Below are positions 33,066 through 41,751 of a DNA stretch of 64,000 nt, in pieces (position 1 is the first letter of the stretch; every line of letters begins with the position of its first letter). The stretch lies in contig NZ_JHVC01000001.1 of NCBI RefSeq assembly GCF_000619945.1, positions 558,001 through 622,000 of the forward strand. The letters are read 5' to 3'. Made by a program: the position numbers and the translations under genes. The notes under the pieces were generated by a model that saw only the letters and a program-made list of their open reading frames with translations, ran no database searches and was not told the DNA's origin. This stretch comes from Clostridium lundense DSM 17049 (GTDB lineage Bacteria > Bacillota > Clostridia > Clostridiales > Clostridiaceae).

Positions 33066-35084
33066 ATGAGTACTATTGCGTTAGTTGGTAATCCAAATTG
33101 CGGTAAAACAAGTCTTTTTAATCAGTTAACAGGTTCAAGACAACATGTAGGAAATTGGCCAGGAGTTACTGTAGAAAAGAAGGAAGGAAAATTACAGTTT
33201 GAAGGTAAAGAATATACAGTAGTAGATTTACCAGGAACATATAGTTTAGGAGCTTATTCAGAGGATGAAGTTGTGGCAAGAGACTATATCATAAAGGATA
33301 AACCAGATGTAGTTATAAATGTGGTTGATTCTACAAATATAGAAAGAAACTTATATTTGACTACTCAATTATTAGAAATGAGTAATAATGTAGTCGTAGC
33401 TTTAAATATGATGGATGAAGCTGAGGCGCAAAATATTAAAATTACTATTGATGGATTGGCAAAAGAATTAGGTGTTCCAGTAGTGTATACAGTGGCTACA
33501 AAGAAAAAGGGCATAAAAGAACTTCTTCAATCTGCTACAGAAGTAATTAGAAATAAAAATGCAGGGAAGAAGCAAGTATCCTATGGGAAAGAACTAGAAA
33601 GTGAAATAGAAAATTTAAAGGCTTCTATAGAAGAGTGTGCATCTGATTTAGAATATCCAGCAAGATGGACAGCCATTAAACTATTAGAAAATGATGAGTA
33701 TATCCTGGATATAGTAAAAAATAAAGAAAAATCATCAACAATACTAAAAAGATTAAGAGATAGTATAAATAATGTGGCAGATGCTACAGGATTTGAACCT
33801 GAAATTAGTATTGTGGATAAAAGATATGAATTTATAGGAGAAGTTGTATCAAAAAATGTAGAAAAGAGAACAAATTATGTGGAAACAACATCTGATAAAA
33901 TTGATAAAGTAGTTACAAATAAGTGGCTTGGACTACCTATATTTGCACTTGTAATGTATTTGCTTTATCAGGCTACTTTTGTTATAGGACAATTTTTTGC
34001 TGATACAGCTGAAGAAGGAATGGGCATATTTGGCGAAAAAGTTGGAGAGCTACTAACTAATTCAGGTGCTTCAGAGATGTTAACAGGATTTATTTGTGAT
34101 GGTATAATCGCTGGAGTTGGCGCAGTTGTTGTATTTTTACCTATAATAATGGTTATGTATATTTTTATAGGTATATTAGAAGATAGTGGTTACATGGCAA
34201 GAGCAGCTTATGTAATGGATAGGTTTATGAGAGCTTTAGGACTTCATGGAAAAACTTTTGTTTCTATGATAGTAGGAAGTGGATGTAATGTTCCAGGTAT
34301 AATGGCTACAAGAACTCTTGAAAGTAGAAAAGATAGAATGATAGCAATTCTTATTAATCCATTTATATCTTGTGGTGCAAGAATGCCAATTTATCTTGTA
34401 TTCATTTCAGCATTCTTCCCTAGCAAAGGCGGAATTATACTTTTTTCTCTTTATGTAATTGGAATTATAGTTGCTTTGATATGTGGAAAAATATTTAGTA
34501 AGACATTGTTTAAAGGAGAAACTTCATATTTTGTAATGGAGCTTCCACCATATAGAGTGCCTTCTTTTAAAGGTGTTATGATGCTTATGTGGGAAAAAGC
34601 AGGAGCATTTTTAAAGAGAGCAGGAACAATTATATTTGCAGTTGTATCTATTTTGTGGGTATTATCTGTATTCCCATTGGGTGTAGAACAATATAGTGAT
34701 CAATCAATACTAGGAAGAATAGGTTCAGTTATTGCACCAATATTTAAGCCAGCAGGTTTTGGAACATGGCAAGCAGCAGTTGGATTGGTTACTGGTATAG
34801 CAGCTAAAGAAGCTGTTGTTGCCACTATGGGTATGGTTTATGCTGGAGTTGAAGAAGGAGCAGCACTTACTGCGGCTATTCAAGGAGCATTCACACCACT
34901 TACAGCTATTGCGTTTATGGTAATGTCTTTATTATATACACCATGCGGTGCCGCACTTGGAGCTATAAAGAAAGAAACTAATTCAACTAAGTGGACTGTA
35001 TTTGCAGCAGCATATACTTTTGCAATTGGTTATATAGCAGCAGTATTAATATTCCAGATTGGAAGGGCTTTAGGATACAATTAA
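33066..35084 (+). CDS. feoB: FeoB ferrous iron transporter
   Basis: A 672-residue inner-membrane Fe(II) transporter. N-terminal G domain: G1 GNPNCGKTSLFN, G2-region NWPGVTVEKKEG, G3 DLPGTYS, G4 NMMD; a helical GDI-like spacer to about 275; then two Gate domains with the conserved metal-site cysteines in VGSGCNVPGIMATRT and LYTPCGAALGA. Length is typical for clostridial FeoB. ATG with GGAGGG upstream. Fur boxes upstream indicate iron repression. Followed by a strong terminator. Confidence 0.97.
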   Translation: MSTIALVGNPNCGKTSLFNQLTGSRQHVGNWPGVTVEKKEGKLQFEGKEYTVVDLPGTYSLGAYSEDEVVARDYIIKDKPDVVINVVDSTNIERNLYLTTQLLEMSNNVVVALNMMDEAEAQNIKITIDGLAKELGVPVVYTVATKKKGIKELLQSATEVIRNKNAGKKQVSYGKELESEIENLKASIEECASDLEYPARWTAIKLLENDEYILDIVKNKEKSSTILKRLRDSINNVADATGFEPEISIVDKRYEFIGEVVSKNVEKRTNYVETTSDKIDKVVTNKWLGLPIFALVMYLLYQATFVIGQFFADTAEEGMGIFGEKVGELLTNSGASEMLTGFICDGIIAGVGAVVVFLPIIMVMYIFIGILEDSGYMARAAYVMDRFMRALGLHGKTFVSMIVGSGCNVPGIMATRTLESRKDRMIAILINPFISCGARMPIYLVFISAFFPSKGGIILFSLYVIGIIVALICGKIFSKTLFKGETSYFVMELPPYRVPSFKGVMMLMWEKAGAFLKRAGTIIFAVVSILWVLSVFPLGVEQYSDQSILGRIGSVIAPIFKPAGFGTWQAAVGLVTGIAAKEAVVATMGMVYAGVEEGAALTAAIQGAFTPLTAIAFMVMSLLYTPCGAALGAIKKETNSTKWTVFAAAYTFAIGYIAAVLIFQIGRALGYN

Positions 35085-35110
35085 ATTATATTTAATATTA
35101 ACAGGAATCA

Positions 35111-35147
35111 AGATTATAGGTGTCAATTATATTGGCACCTATAATCT
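35111..35147 (+). terminator. Terminator of the feo operon
   Basis: A 16-bp stem (35111-35126 with 35132-35147, one G-U) with a 5-nt loop and T-rich exit. Confidence 0.85.
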
Positions 35148-35196
35148 TCATTTACTTAAAGAAAAGATTAACTTTATTATTAAAGCCAGCTTGTAG

Positions 35197-35202
35197 TATA
35201 AT
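35197..35202 (+). promoter_or_regulatory. -10 element for the yjdF transcript
   Basis: TATAAT at 35197-35202, a few bases before the start of the structured leader. The -35 region is poor. Confidence 0.45.
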
Positions 35203-35209
35203 GTATGTA

Positions 35210-35406
35210 ACAGTAAAAATCGTATGCACTAATACTGTTTATTTTAACAGATGTGCGTTGAATGATTGATAATACTGGCTTTATAGAGATAAAAACACAG
35301 ATTCGGTTGGTAGTCCGGACCTATCTATGTTAATAGATAGCAGTAACCTGCCCTCCTGGGGTTGTCCCTTCTCTATGCTTAAGTTAATAAACAGGAGGAA
35401 AATAAG
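35210..35406 (+). promoter_or_regulatory. yjdF-motif riboswitch (azaaromatic-sensing class)
   Basis: The long structured leader of a yjdF gene. A 5' imperfect hairpin spans about 35212-35276. The main domain is closed by ATAGAGA 35283-35289 with TCTCTAT 35370-35376 and contains TAGTCCGGACC, the hairpin CTATCTA/TAGATAG (35321-35340) and CCTCCTGGGGTTGTCCC. CCTCCTG (35352-35358) is complementary to the ribosome binding site CAGGAGG (35392-35398), so control is probably at translation. The class is known to respond to diverse azaaromatic compounds; assignment rests on the downstream gene plus this architecture. Confidence 0.82.
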
Positions 35407-35823
35407 ATGAGAACTAGTATTAAGTTAACCCTATTTTTTGATGGAGTTTTTTGGGTTGGTGTATTTGAAAGAACTTATAAAGGAAAGTATGAAGCCTCAA
35501 GATTTGTGTTTGGTTCTGAACCTAAGGATTATGAAGTGTATAATTTTATATTAAAAAATTTCTATAATATAAAATTTACAATATCAATTCCTGATGAGGA
35601 AATTAAGGAGAAGAAAATAAATCCTAAAAGAATGCAAAGAGAAATAAGAAAGCAAATTGAAAATAGGGAAATAGGAACAAAGGCTCAGATTGCTATTAAG
35701 TTACAACATGAAGAGAATAAGACTAAAATTAAAAAAGCAAAACGAGAAAAAAAGGAAGAGGAGAAGGAGAGAAGATTTCTTTTAAAAATGGAGAAAAGAA
35801 AATTAAAGCATAAAGGACATTAA
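35407..35823 (+). CDS. yjdF: YjdF family protein (DUF2992)
   Basis: 138 residues: an N-terminal beta-rich domain (KLTLFFDGVFWVGVFERTYKGK...) and a very basic, helical C-terminal tail from about residue 80 (KAQIAIKLQHEENKTK, repeated Lys/Glu). This is the DUF2992/YjdF family, whose expression is switched by the yjdF riboswitch; relatives are proposed to help cope with toxic azaaromatic compounds, but the biochemical role is unknown. ATG 8 nt after AGGAGG. Single gene. Confidence 0.92.
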   Translation: MRTSIKLTLFFDGVFWVGVFERTYKGKYEASRFVFGSEPKDYEVYNFILKNFYNIKFTISIPDEEIKEKKINPKRMQREIRKQIENREIGTKAQIAIKLQHEENKTKIKKAKREKKEEEKERRFLLKMEKRKLKHKGH

Positions 35824-35885
35824 AAGCTATGGTTTAATTAATATTTTTTTTATGATAAAATGGATAATAAAATATTAAAAGAAAC

Positions 35886-35952
35886 TTTCGTATAACCTCA
35901 ATAATATGGTTTGAGGGTCTCTACCAGGAGCCAATAATTCCTGATTACGAAG
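35886..35952 (+). promoter_or_regulatory. Adenine riboswitch aptamer
   Basis: Purine-riboswitch fold: P1 TTCGTA/TACGAA, then TATAACCTCA, P2 with loop TAATATGGT, GGTCTCTACC, P3, then GATTACGAA. The base that pairs with the ligand (position 74) is T35945 (GAT-TAC), which specifies adenine rather than guanine. The downstream gene is adenosine deaminase, in keeping with adenine-responsive add switches. Confidence 0.96.
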
Positions 35953-36005
35953 AAAGCACACATATGTGATGTGGTGAATTTTCTTCGTAATCAGGAATTT
36001 TTTTA
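35936..36005 (+). terminator. Riboswitch-controlled terminator of add
   Basis: A 20-bp perfect stem (35936-35955 with 35980-35999) whose 5' arm includes the P3 and P1 3' strands of the adenine aptamer, followed by seven T. Aptamer and terminator are mutually exclusive, so adenine should turn the gene on. Confidence 0.93.
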
Positions 36006-36027
36006 TTTTATCATTATCTGTTCTAAT

Positions 36028-36053
36028 ACTCACACTTTCTTCAAAGTGTGAGT
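36028..36053 (+). promoter_or_regulatory. Extra hairpin in the add leader
   Basis: ACTCACACTTT/AAAGTGTGAGT, 11-bp perfect stem, CTTC loop, followed by A-rich sequence rather than T, so it is not a terminator. Function unknown; may stabilise the mRNA. Confidence 0.6.
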
Positions 36054-36064
36054 AAAAATCGGCT

Positions 36065-36112
36065 AGGGTTCTTAATAATGATTTATAAGCTTTACCCGAA
36101 ACTAAGAACTCT
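36065..36112 (+). promoter_or_regulatory. Second extra hairpin in the add leader
   Basis: AGGGTTCTTA near 36065-36075 can pair with TAAGAACTCT near 36103-36112 (one G-U type pair), closing about 28 nt, just upstream of the add start region. Confidence 0.45.
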
Positions 36113-36147
36113 ATTTATTTAAACATTTATAAGAAGGAGGATAAATT

Positions 36148-37140
36148 ATGAATTTTAAAATGTTGCCAAAACTTGAATTGCATTGTCACTTAGATGGAAG
36201 TGTTAGACCAAGAACAATTATAGATATAGCAAAAGAAGAGGAAATAAGTATTCCTTGTTACAATATTGAATCTGTAGAAAATATGATGATTGCGCCCATG
36301 GAATGTAATTCTCTTGTTGAGTATTTGCAAAGATTTGAACTTCCTATAATGGTTATGCAATCTAAAAAAAGCCTTAGAAGAATTGCCTATGAACTTTTAG
36401 AGGATGCAGCTAAAGAAAATGTAAAATATATAGAAATAAGATTTGGCCCATTGCTTCATACAAAGAATGGATTAACTCTTGAAGAAGTAATACAAAGTGT
36501 ACTAGATGGAATAAAAGACGCAGAAAATAACTTTAATATAAAGGGTAATTTAATTCTTTCTTGTTTAAGGAACATGCCAGTAGATACTGTATTTCAAATA
36601 ATAGAAGCAGGTAAAAAGTTTCTTAATAAAGGGGTAGTAGCTATAGATTTATGTGCTAATGAAGAAGCTGGATTTTGTGAAAAGTTTATAGAACCAATTA
36701 ATCTAGCCAAAGAATGTGGATATAGGGTAACAATTCATGCTGGAGAAACTGGGATAGGAGAAAATGTGCTTCATGCAGTTAAAAAGCTTGGAGCGGAAAG
36801 GATAGGGCATGGAGTGTTTATAAAGGATTGTCCAGAAGCATATAGTATTGTAAAGAAAGAAAAAGTTATTCTTGAAATGTGCCCTACTAGTAATATCCAA
36901 ACAAAGGCTGTAGATTCTTATAAAAACCATCCGCTTTATGATTTTTATAAGAACGGAATTAAAGTTACGGTAAATACAGATAACAGAACCGTATCTAATA
37001 CAAATTTAACTAATGAATATGATAATCTTCTAAAGGAATTTAATATAACCTACGAAGATTATAAAGAATTTTATTACAATAGCATTGAAGCTTCTTTTGC
37101 TGATTTGAAAACAAAGATTGAATTAAGAAATATGATATAA
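36148..37140 (+). CDS. add: Adenosine deaminase
   Basis: Zinc enzyme that turns adenosine into inosine in purine salvage. Metal and catalytic motifs: HCHLDGSVR (H12, H14), IHAGETG with the zinc His and catalytic Glu region, RIGHGVF, and VNTDNRTVSNT with the metal Asp. 330 residues, normal length. GGAGG site. Its transcript carries an adenine riboswitch: high adenine switches it on, which balances the purine pool. Confidence 0.96.
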   Translation: MNFKMLPKLELHCHLDGSVRPRTIIDIAKEEEISIPCYNIESVENMMIAPMECNSLVEYLQRFELPIMVMQSKKSLRRIAYELLEDAAKENVKYIEIRFGPLLHTKNGLTLEEVIQSVLDGIKDAENNFNIKGNLILSCLRNMPVDTVFQIIEAGKKFLNKGVVAIDLCANEEAGFCEKFIEPINLAKECGYRVTIHAGETGIGENVLHAVKKLGAERIGHGVFIKDCPEAYSIVKKEKVILEMCPTSNIQTKAVDSYKNHPLYDFYKNGIKVTVNTDNRTVSNTNLTNEYDNLLKEFNITYEDYKEFYYNSIEASFADLKTKIELRNMI

Positions 37141-37197
37141 TTTATAAACTAAAAATTCTTCATTTATTTACTAAGTTAGAGATTAAATTATGTATAA

Positions 37198-37228
37198 AAA
37201 AGTGGATTCTTAAGAATTCACTTTTTTA
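37198..37228 (+). terminator. Intrinsic terminator after add
   Basis: AAAGTGGATTC pairs imperfectly with GAATTCACTTT, followed by six T. Confidence 0.82.
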
Positions 37229-37318
37229 TTTGTTGTATGTAATAATTGGAGATATTTTATTAACTATGTTATGTAGATAAGATTTATTTAAATATATTAT
37301 GGAAAAATATGGTTGAAA

Positions 37319-37344
37319 AGTATTGCACTAAGTAGTACAATACT
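37319..37344 (+). promoter_or_regulatory. Operator-like dyad upstream of the APC permease
   Basis: AGTATTGCACT (37319-37329) and AGTACAATACT (37334-37344) are inverted repeats with 10 of 11 matching bases and a 4-bp centre. About 70 bp before the permease; looks like a regulator site. Confidence 0.5.
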
Positions 37345-37412
37345 AATTACAACAGGACTAAAATATATTAATGTTTTAGTAGCATTTATACGGGAGAGGG
37401 GGAATATTAGAA

Positions 37413-38840
37413 ATGTCAAATGGTACACCAACTAAACAAACTGGAATGAAAAAAACTCTTTCTCTATGGAATTTTTTTACCATAGGGTTTGGAGCTATTA
37501 TTGGTACAGGATGGGTTTTATTGGTTGGAGACTGGATGATTATAGGAGGAGGACCTTTAGCTGCGTTAATTGCATTTATCATAGGTTCAATATTTTTACT
37601 TCCTATAGGGGCAGTTTTTGGTGAGTTGACAGCTGCTATTCCTGTTTCTGGTGGTATAGTGGAATATGTTTCACGTACTTTTGGAAACAAGGCATCATAT
37701 TTTACTGGATGGTTTCTTGCTTTAGGTAATGGAATTCTTTGTCCCTGGGAAGCTATTGCTATTTCATCTTTAGCTGGAGAGTTTATTCCTGCGCTTAAGG
37801 TCTTCCCATTATATGAAATTATGGGAGCTACAGTATATCTTCCTACTTTACTTATAGCAATTGTATTTGCATTTTATGTTATCCAATTAAATTTTAAAGG
37901 TGCTTCTGCAGCTGCAAGGCTTCAAGGATTTCTAACGAAATTATTGCTTGCAGGTATGGTAATTGCTATGGGGGTTTCTTTATTTAGAGGAGGGCCTAGC
38001 AATATGCAGCCTCTATATAAAGGAGCAGCTTCAGGTAAAAGCATATGGATGGGAATTCTTCCAGTTCTAGTTATGACACCATTTTTTTATGCAGGATTTG
38101 ATACTATACCACAACAAGCTGAAGAAGCAGCAGAAGGATTGGATTGGAATAAGTTTGGTAAAGTTATCAGTATGGCATTACTTGCATCTGGTATATTTTA
38201 TGTGATTTGTATATATTCATTTGGTACAATAGTTCCTTGGGAACAATTTGTTACCTATAATATACCTGCTTTAACTATTTTATCAGTAATTGGTCTTAGG
38301 GTGTTTTCAAAAGTAATGATGTTTATTGCTATTATGGGACCATTAGGACCTATGAATTCTTTTTTTGGGGCTACCACTAGGATTTTACTAGCTATGGGTC
38401 GTAAAGGACAGTTACCTGAAAAGTTTGGGCAGTTAGATAAAAAGAATGGTACTCCAAAAGCTGCTAATACTTTAATGGCAGTTCTCACTATAATAGGTCC
38501 ATTTTTAGGCAAAAATATGTTAGTACCATTAACCAATGTTAGTTCATTAGCATTTATATTTGCTTGCTTTATGGTTAGTGCTGCTTGTTTAAGAATGAGG
38601 AGGACAGAACCCGATATTCCAAGACCTTATAAGGTTCCAGGAGGAAAAATCGGAATATCATTAGCTTGTATTACATCATTTATAATTATAGCATTATTGG
38701 TGGTTCCAGGTAGTCCTGCATCTTTAAATAATGTTGAATGGATTGTGGTAATTATTTGGTTTTTAATAGGTCTTACATTTATGTTATTTAGAAACAAGAA
38801 GGTAGAAAAGATAGAAAATAAAAGTAGTACCTTAAATTAG
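37413..38840 (+). CDS. APC-family amino acid permease
   Basis: A 475-residue transporter with about 12 TMs of the amino acid-polyamine-organocation family: SLWNFFTIGFGAIIGTGWVLL in TM1 (GxG kink), GELTAAIPVSGGIVEYVSRTFG, and PQQAEEAAEGL near TM6-7. Substrate unknown; amino acids or small amines are typical. GAGGGGG site upstream. A 59-bp gap separates it from the amidohydrolase, with no terminator between, so they form one operon and the permease probably imports the hydrolase's substrate. Confidence 0.92.
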   Translation: MSNGTPTKQTGMKKTLSLWNFFTIGFGAIIGTGWVLLVGDWMIIGGGPLAALIAFIIGSIFLLPIGAVFGELTAAIPVSGGIVEYVSRTFGNKASYFTGWFLALGNGILCPWEAIAISSLAGEFIPALKVFPLYEIMGATVYLPTLLIAIVFAFYVIQLNFKGASAAARLQGFLTKLLLAGMVIAMGVSLFRGGPSNMQPLYKGAASGKSIWMGILPVLVMTPFFYAGFDTIPQQAEEAAEGLDWNKFGKVISMALLASGIFYVICIYSFGTIVPWEQFVTYNIPALTILSVIGLRVFSKVMMFIAIMGPLGPMNSFFGATTRILLAMGRKGQLPEKFGQLDKKNGTPKAANTLMAVLTIIGPFLGKNMLVPLTNVSSLAFIFACFMVSAACLRMRRTEPDIPRPYKVPGGKIGISLACITSFIIIALLVVPGSPASLNNVEWIVVIIWFLIGLTFMLFRNKKVEKIENKSSTLN

Positions 38841-38899
38841 CTAATAAAATATTTTACAATATTTAAATTAGAATAATTTTAATGTTAGGGGGAAATATC

Positions 38900-40138
38900 A
38901 TGGGAAAAATTGCTTTTATAGGTGGTTTATTAATTGACGGTACTGGTAAAGAACCAGTAGAAAATTCGCTATTACTTGTTAATGACAAAAAAATTGAATA
39001 CGTTGGTACAATGATAGATGTAGGTGAAGAGTATGAAAAAATTAATATTACAGAAAAAACAATTATGCCTGGCTTAATTGATAGTCATCTTCATTTTAGT
39101 GGAAATAGAACTGATAATGATTCTGATTGGGTACTTGAACCTGTTATACAAAAGACAATTGTTGCTGTGGCACAAGCTCGTGAAGCATTGGAACATGGGT
39201 TAACTTCTGTAGGTGAAATTTCACGTTCAGGTATATATATTCGAGACATGATTGAAGAGGGAGTTATTCCAGGACCACGTGTAGTCACATCTGGTCTTGG
39301 TTTTTGTAGAACAGCAGGACATGGAGATTCTCATAGGCTTCCATTAGATTATAATAATGCATCTCACCCTTGGGCTGAACGTGTAGATGGTCCTTGGGAT
39401 TTACGTAAAGCAGTAAGGAGAAGACTTCGTGAAAATCCAGATGCTATTAAAATATGGTCCACAGGAGGAGGAATATGGAGACATGATGCTAAGGCTGATT
39501 CTCATTATTGTTTAGAAGAAATACAAGCAGTTGTTGATGAGTGCAATATGGTAGGACTGCCTGTTTGGTCACATGCGGAAGGGTACGGAGGGGCATTAGA
39601 TTCCTGCAAAGCAGGAGTATCTGCCATAATTCATGGGCAAGAATTAAATGAAGAATGTTTAGAAATAATGAAAGAAAAGGACATTACATTTTGTCCAACT
39701 CTTCAATTTTTTTATGAATGGTTTACAGTATACGAACCACCATATAGAGCAATTCATGATCAGTATCCTGGCAATACAACTGCAGAAAAAGAGCTTAATC
39801 GTATAGTTAGTAATTTGCAAAATGCAAATAAAAAAGGTATTAGAATTACAGTCGGCTCAGATTCTTTCTGTAGTAGCTTAACCCCATACGGTAAATATGC
39901 TATTACTGAGATGTATGCACTTAATAAATCAGGTTTAACAGAAATGGAAACAATTTTAGCTGCTACTAAAAATGGTGCTGAAATGCTTAGAATAGACGAT
40001 ATTACAGGTACTCTTGAAAAAGGTAAATTTGCAGATATTCTTGTTATTAATGGTAATCCACTAAAAGATATTCACAATATTGCTACTGATAAAATGGAAG
40101 TTATTATGAAGGAAGGCAATTTTGTTAAAAGAAAATAA
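38900..40138 (+). CDS. Metal-dependent amidohydrolase (imidazolonepropionase-like)
   Basis: A 412-residue TIM-barrel hydrolase. Motifs: PGLIDSHLHFSGN (metal HxH), the carbamylated-lysine region AIKIWSTGGG, VWSHAEG, AIIHGQEL, TVGSDSF, and the C-terminal TGTLEKGKFADILVINGNPL return strand. The start is ATG 38900 after AGGGGGA; the in-frame ATG at 38882 precedes that site. Relatives act on dipeptides (prolidase-like) or cyclic amides; the exact substrate cannot be told. Partner of the APC permease. Confidence 0.9.
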   Translation: MGKIAFIGGLLIDGTGKEPVENSLLLVNDKKIEYVGTMIDVGEEYEKINITEKTIMPGLIDSHLHFSGNRTDNDSDWVLEPVIQKTIVAVAQAREALEHGLTSVGEISRSGIYIRDMIEEGVIPGPRVVTSGLGFCRTAGHGDSHRLPLDYNNASHPWAERVDGPWDLRKAVRRRLRENPDAIKIWSTGGGIWRHDAKADSHYCLEEIQAVVDECNMVGLPVWSHAEGYGGALDSCKAGVSAIIHGQELNEECLEIMKEKDITFCPTLQFFYEWFTVYEPPYRAIHDQYPGNTTAEKELNRIVSNLQNANKKGIRITVGSDSFCSSLTPYGKYAITEMYALNKSGLTEMETILAATKNGAEMLRIDDITGTLEKGKFADILVINGNPLKDIHNIATDKMEVIMKEGNFVKRK

Positions 40139-40156
40139 TTAATAGAAAAGAAGATA

Positions 40157-40196
40157 ATAACTATCAGGCTAAAATAGTCTGATAGTTATATTTTTT
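40157..40196 (+). terminator. Intrinsic terminator
   Basis: ATAACTATCAG pairs with CTGATAGTTAT, then ATTTTTT. Ends the permease-amidohydrolase operon. Confidence 0.9.
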
Positions 40197-40344
40197 ATAA
40201 AATAAAATTTCCATATAATTATTCTATAAATGAAAACTATAGAAAAAATAAAATAATTATACAATAATTTTTAAATTATGATACAATAAGAAAGATATAT
40301 AACAAAATATAGCAATTTATTTACTATGGCAGGAGATGATTAAC

Positions 40345-41751
40345 ATGAAGGTAATGATAGTTGGTGCCGGAAAATTGGGGTACAAGCTGGCAGAAGCTAT
40401 GATTAATGAAGACATTTATGTAACATTAGTGGATACCAATCAAAAAGTTTTAGAGAGGATAAATGATCATTTAGATGTACTCACTATTAATGCAAATGGA
40501 ATTGATATAGGGGCTCTTAAGGAGCTTAATATAGAAAATTATGATTTGCTGGTGGCTGCTACACATAGTGATGAAACTAATACTATTATTTGTTCTTTAA
40601 CTAAAAAAATAGGATGTAAAAAAACTATAGCAAGAATTAGAAACCCCGAATACATTGAACAATTGGATTTTATAAAGAATGAAATGGGAATTGATTATAT
40701 TATTAACCCTGAATTAGCTACAGCTAATGCAATGGAAAAATATTTGTTAAAAAACTATAGTTTTCACTCTGGAAATTTCGCTAGTGGTAAAGTATCTATG
40801 GTAGATTTTAATTTAAATAATGTAAAGGAATTCATTGGAAAGAAAATTGAAGATATTGAAGATCTTCAAGGGTTATTAATTACAGCTATATATAGAAATA
40901 GAAACATAATTATTCCGTATGGATCAACTAAATTAATGGAGAATGATATAATTCATGTTATAGGTAAAAGTGACAATATCAGTAGATTAAAGGAAAAATT
41001 CAAAATTTGTATAAATAAAAAAAATATAAAAAATGTCATGATTCTTGGTGGAGGGAAAATAGGATATTACTTAGCTCAAGTATTGATTGTATCTAATATC
41101 AATGTGACTATTGTAGAACAAGATAAAAAACGATGCCAGTATTTATCTGAAAAACTACATAATGCTTTAGTTATTCATGGAGATGGAACAGATATAAATC
41201 TTTTAAAAGAGGAAGATTTAGAATCTATGGATGCATTTATAGGAGTTACTGGATATGATGAGCAGAATTTATTAATGGCGTTAATGGCTAAACAATCGGG
41301 TGTGGAGAAGATAATAGCTAAAATAAGCAGACCAAGTTATGTGCATATAATAGACAAACTAGGCATAGATGCGGCATTAAATCCTGTAAATATTACTGTA
41401 AGCAATATATTAAAGTATATAAGAGGTGGTAAAGTTGTATCAGTTTCGCTACTTTTAGGAGAAGAAGGAGAGGTAACGGAGATTATTGTTGATAAGGATT
41501 TACCTATTGTAGGGAAACCAATATGTGAATTAGGACTTCCTAAAGGAGTAATTATTGGAGCAATTGTACGTGAGGAAGAAGTAATTATTCCTAATGGTGA
41601 ATCTATAATTTACCCTAATGATAGGGTGATTATTTTTTCTTTAACATCTGATGTGCCAGCACTAAAAATGTTTTTTAGACATAAAAAAGGAGGCGTCTTA
41701 AGTGAATTATGGAATAGTAATCAAGATGTTAGGAAATATATTGGAAATTGA
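40345..41751 (+). CDS. trkA: TrkA potassium uptake regulatory subunit
   Basis: A 468-residue cytoplasmic gating subunit with two tandem RCK units: RCK-N 1 (MKVMIVGAGKLGYKLAE), RCK-C 1 (about 140-225), RCK-N 2 (VMILGGGKIGYYLAQVL) and RCK-C 2 (about 365-450). Both nucleotide-binding GxGxxG loops are intact. Start at ATG 40345, 9 nt after AGGAG; ATG 40336 is too close to that site. Its end overlaps trkH by 50 bp, and the trkH ribosome binding site lies inside this gene. Confidence 0.95.
   Translation: MKVMIVGAGKLGYKLAEAMINEDIYVTLVDTNQKVLERINDHLDVLTINANGIDIGALKELNIENYDLLVAATHSDETNTIICSLTKKIGCKKTIARIRNPEYIEQLDFIKNEMGIDYIINPELATANAMEKYLLKNYSFHSGNFASGKVSMVDFNLNNVKEFIGKKIEDIEDLQGLLITAIYRNRNIIIPYGSTKLMENDIIHVIGKSDNISRLKEKFKICINKKNIKNVMILGGGKIGYYLAQVLIVSNINVTIVEQDKKRCQYLSEKLHNALVIHGDGTDINLLKEEDLESMDAFIGVTGYDEQNLLMALMAKQSGVEKIIAKISRPSYVHIIDKLGIDAALNPVNITVSNILKYIRGGKVVSVSLLLGEEGEVTEIIVDKDLPIVGKPICELGLPKGVIIGAIVREEEVIIPNGESIIYPNDRVIIFSLTSDVPALKMFFRHKKGGVLSELWNSNQDVRKYIGN

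Noticed and set aside
35886..35952. Guanine-type reading of the purine riboswitch
   Set aside because: The ligand-pairing position is T (GAT-TAC), and the gene is adenosine deaminase, both pointing to adenine.
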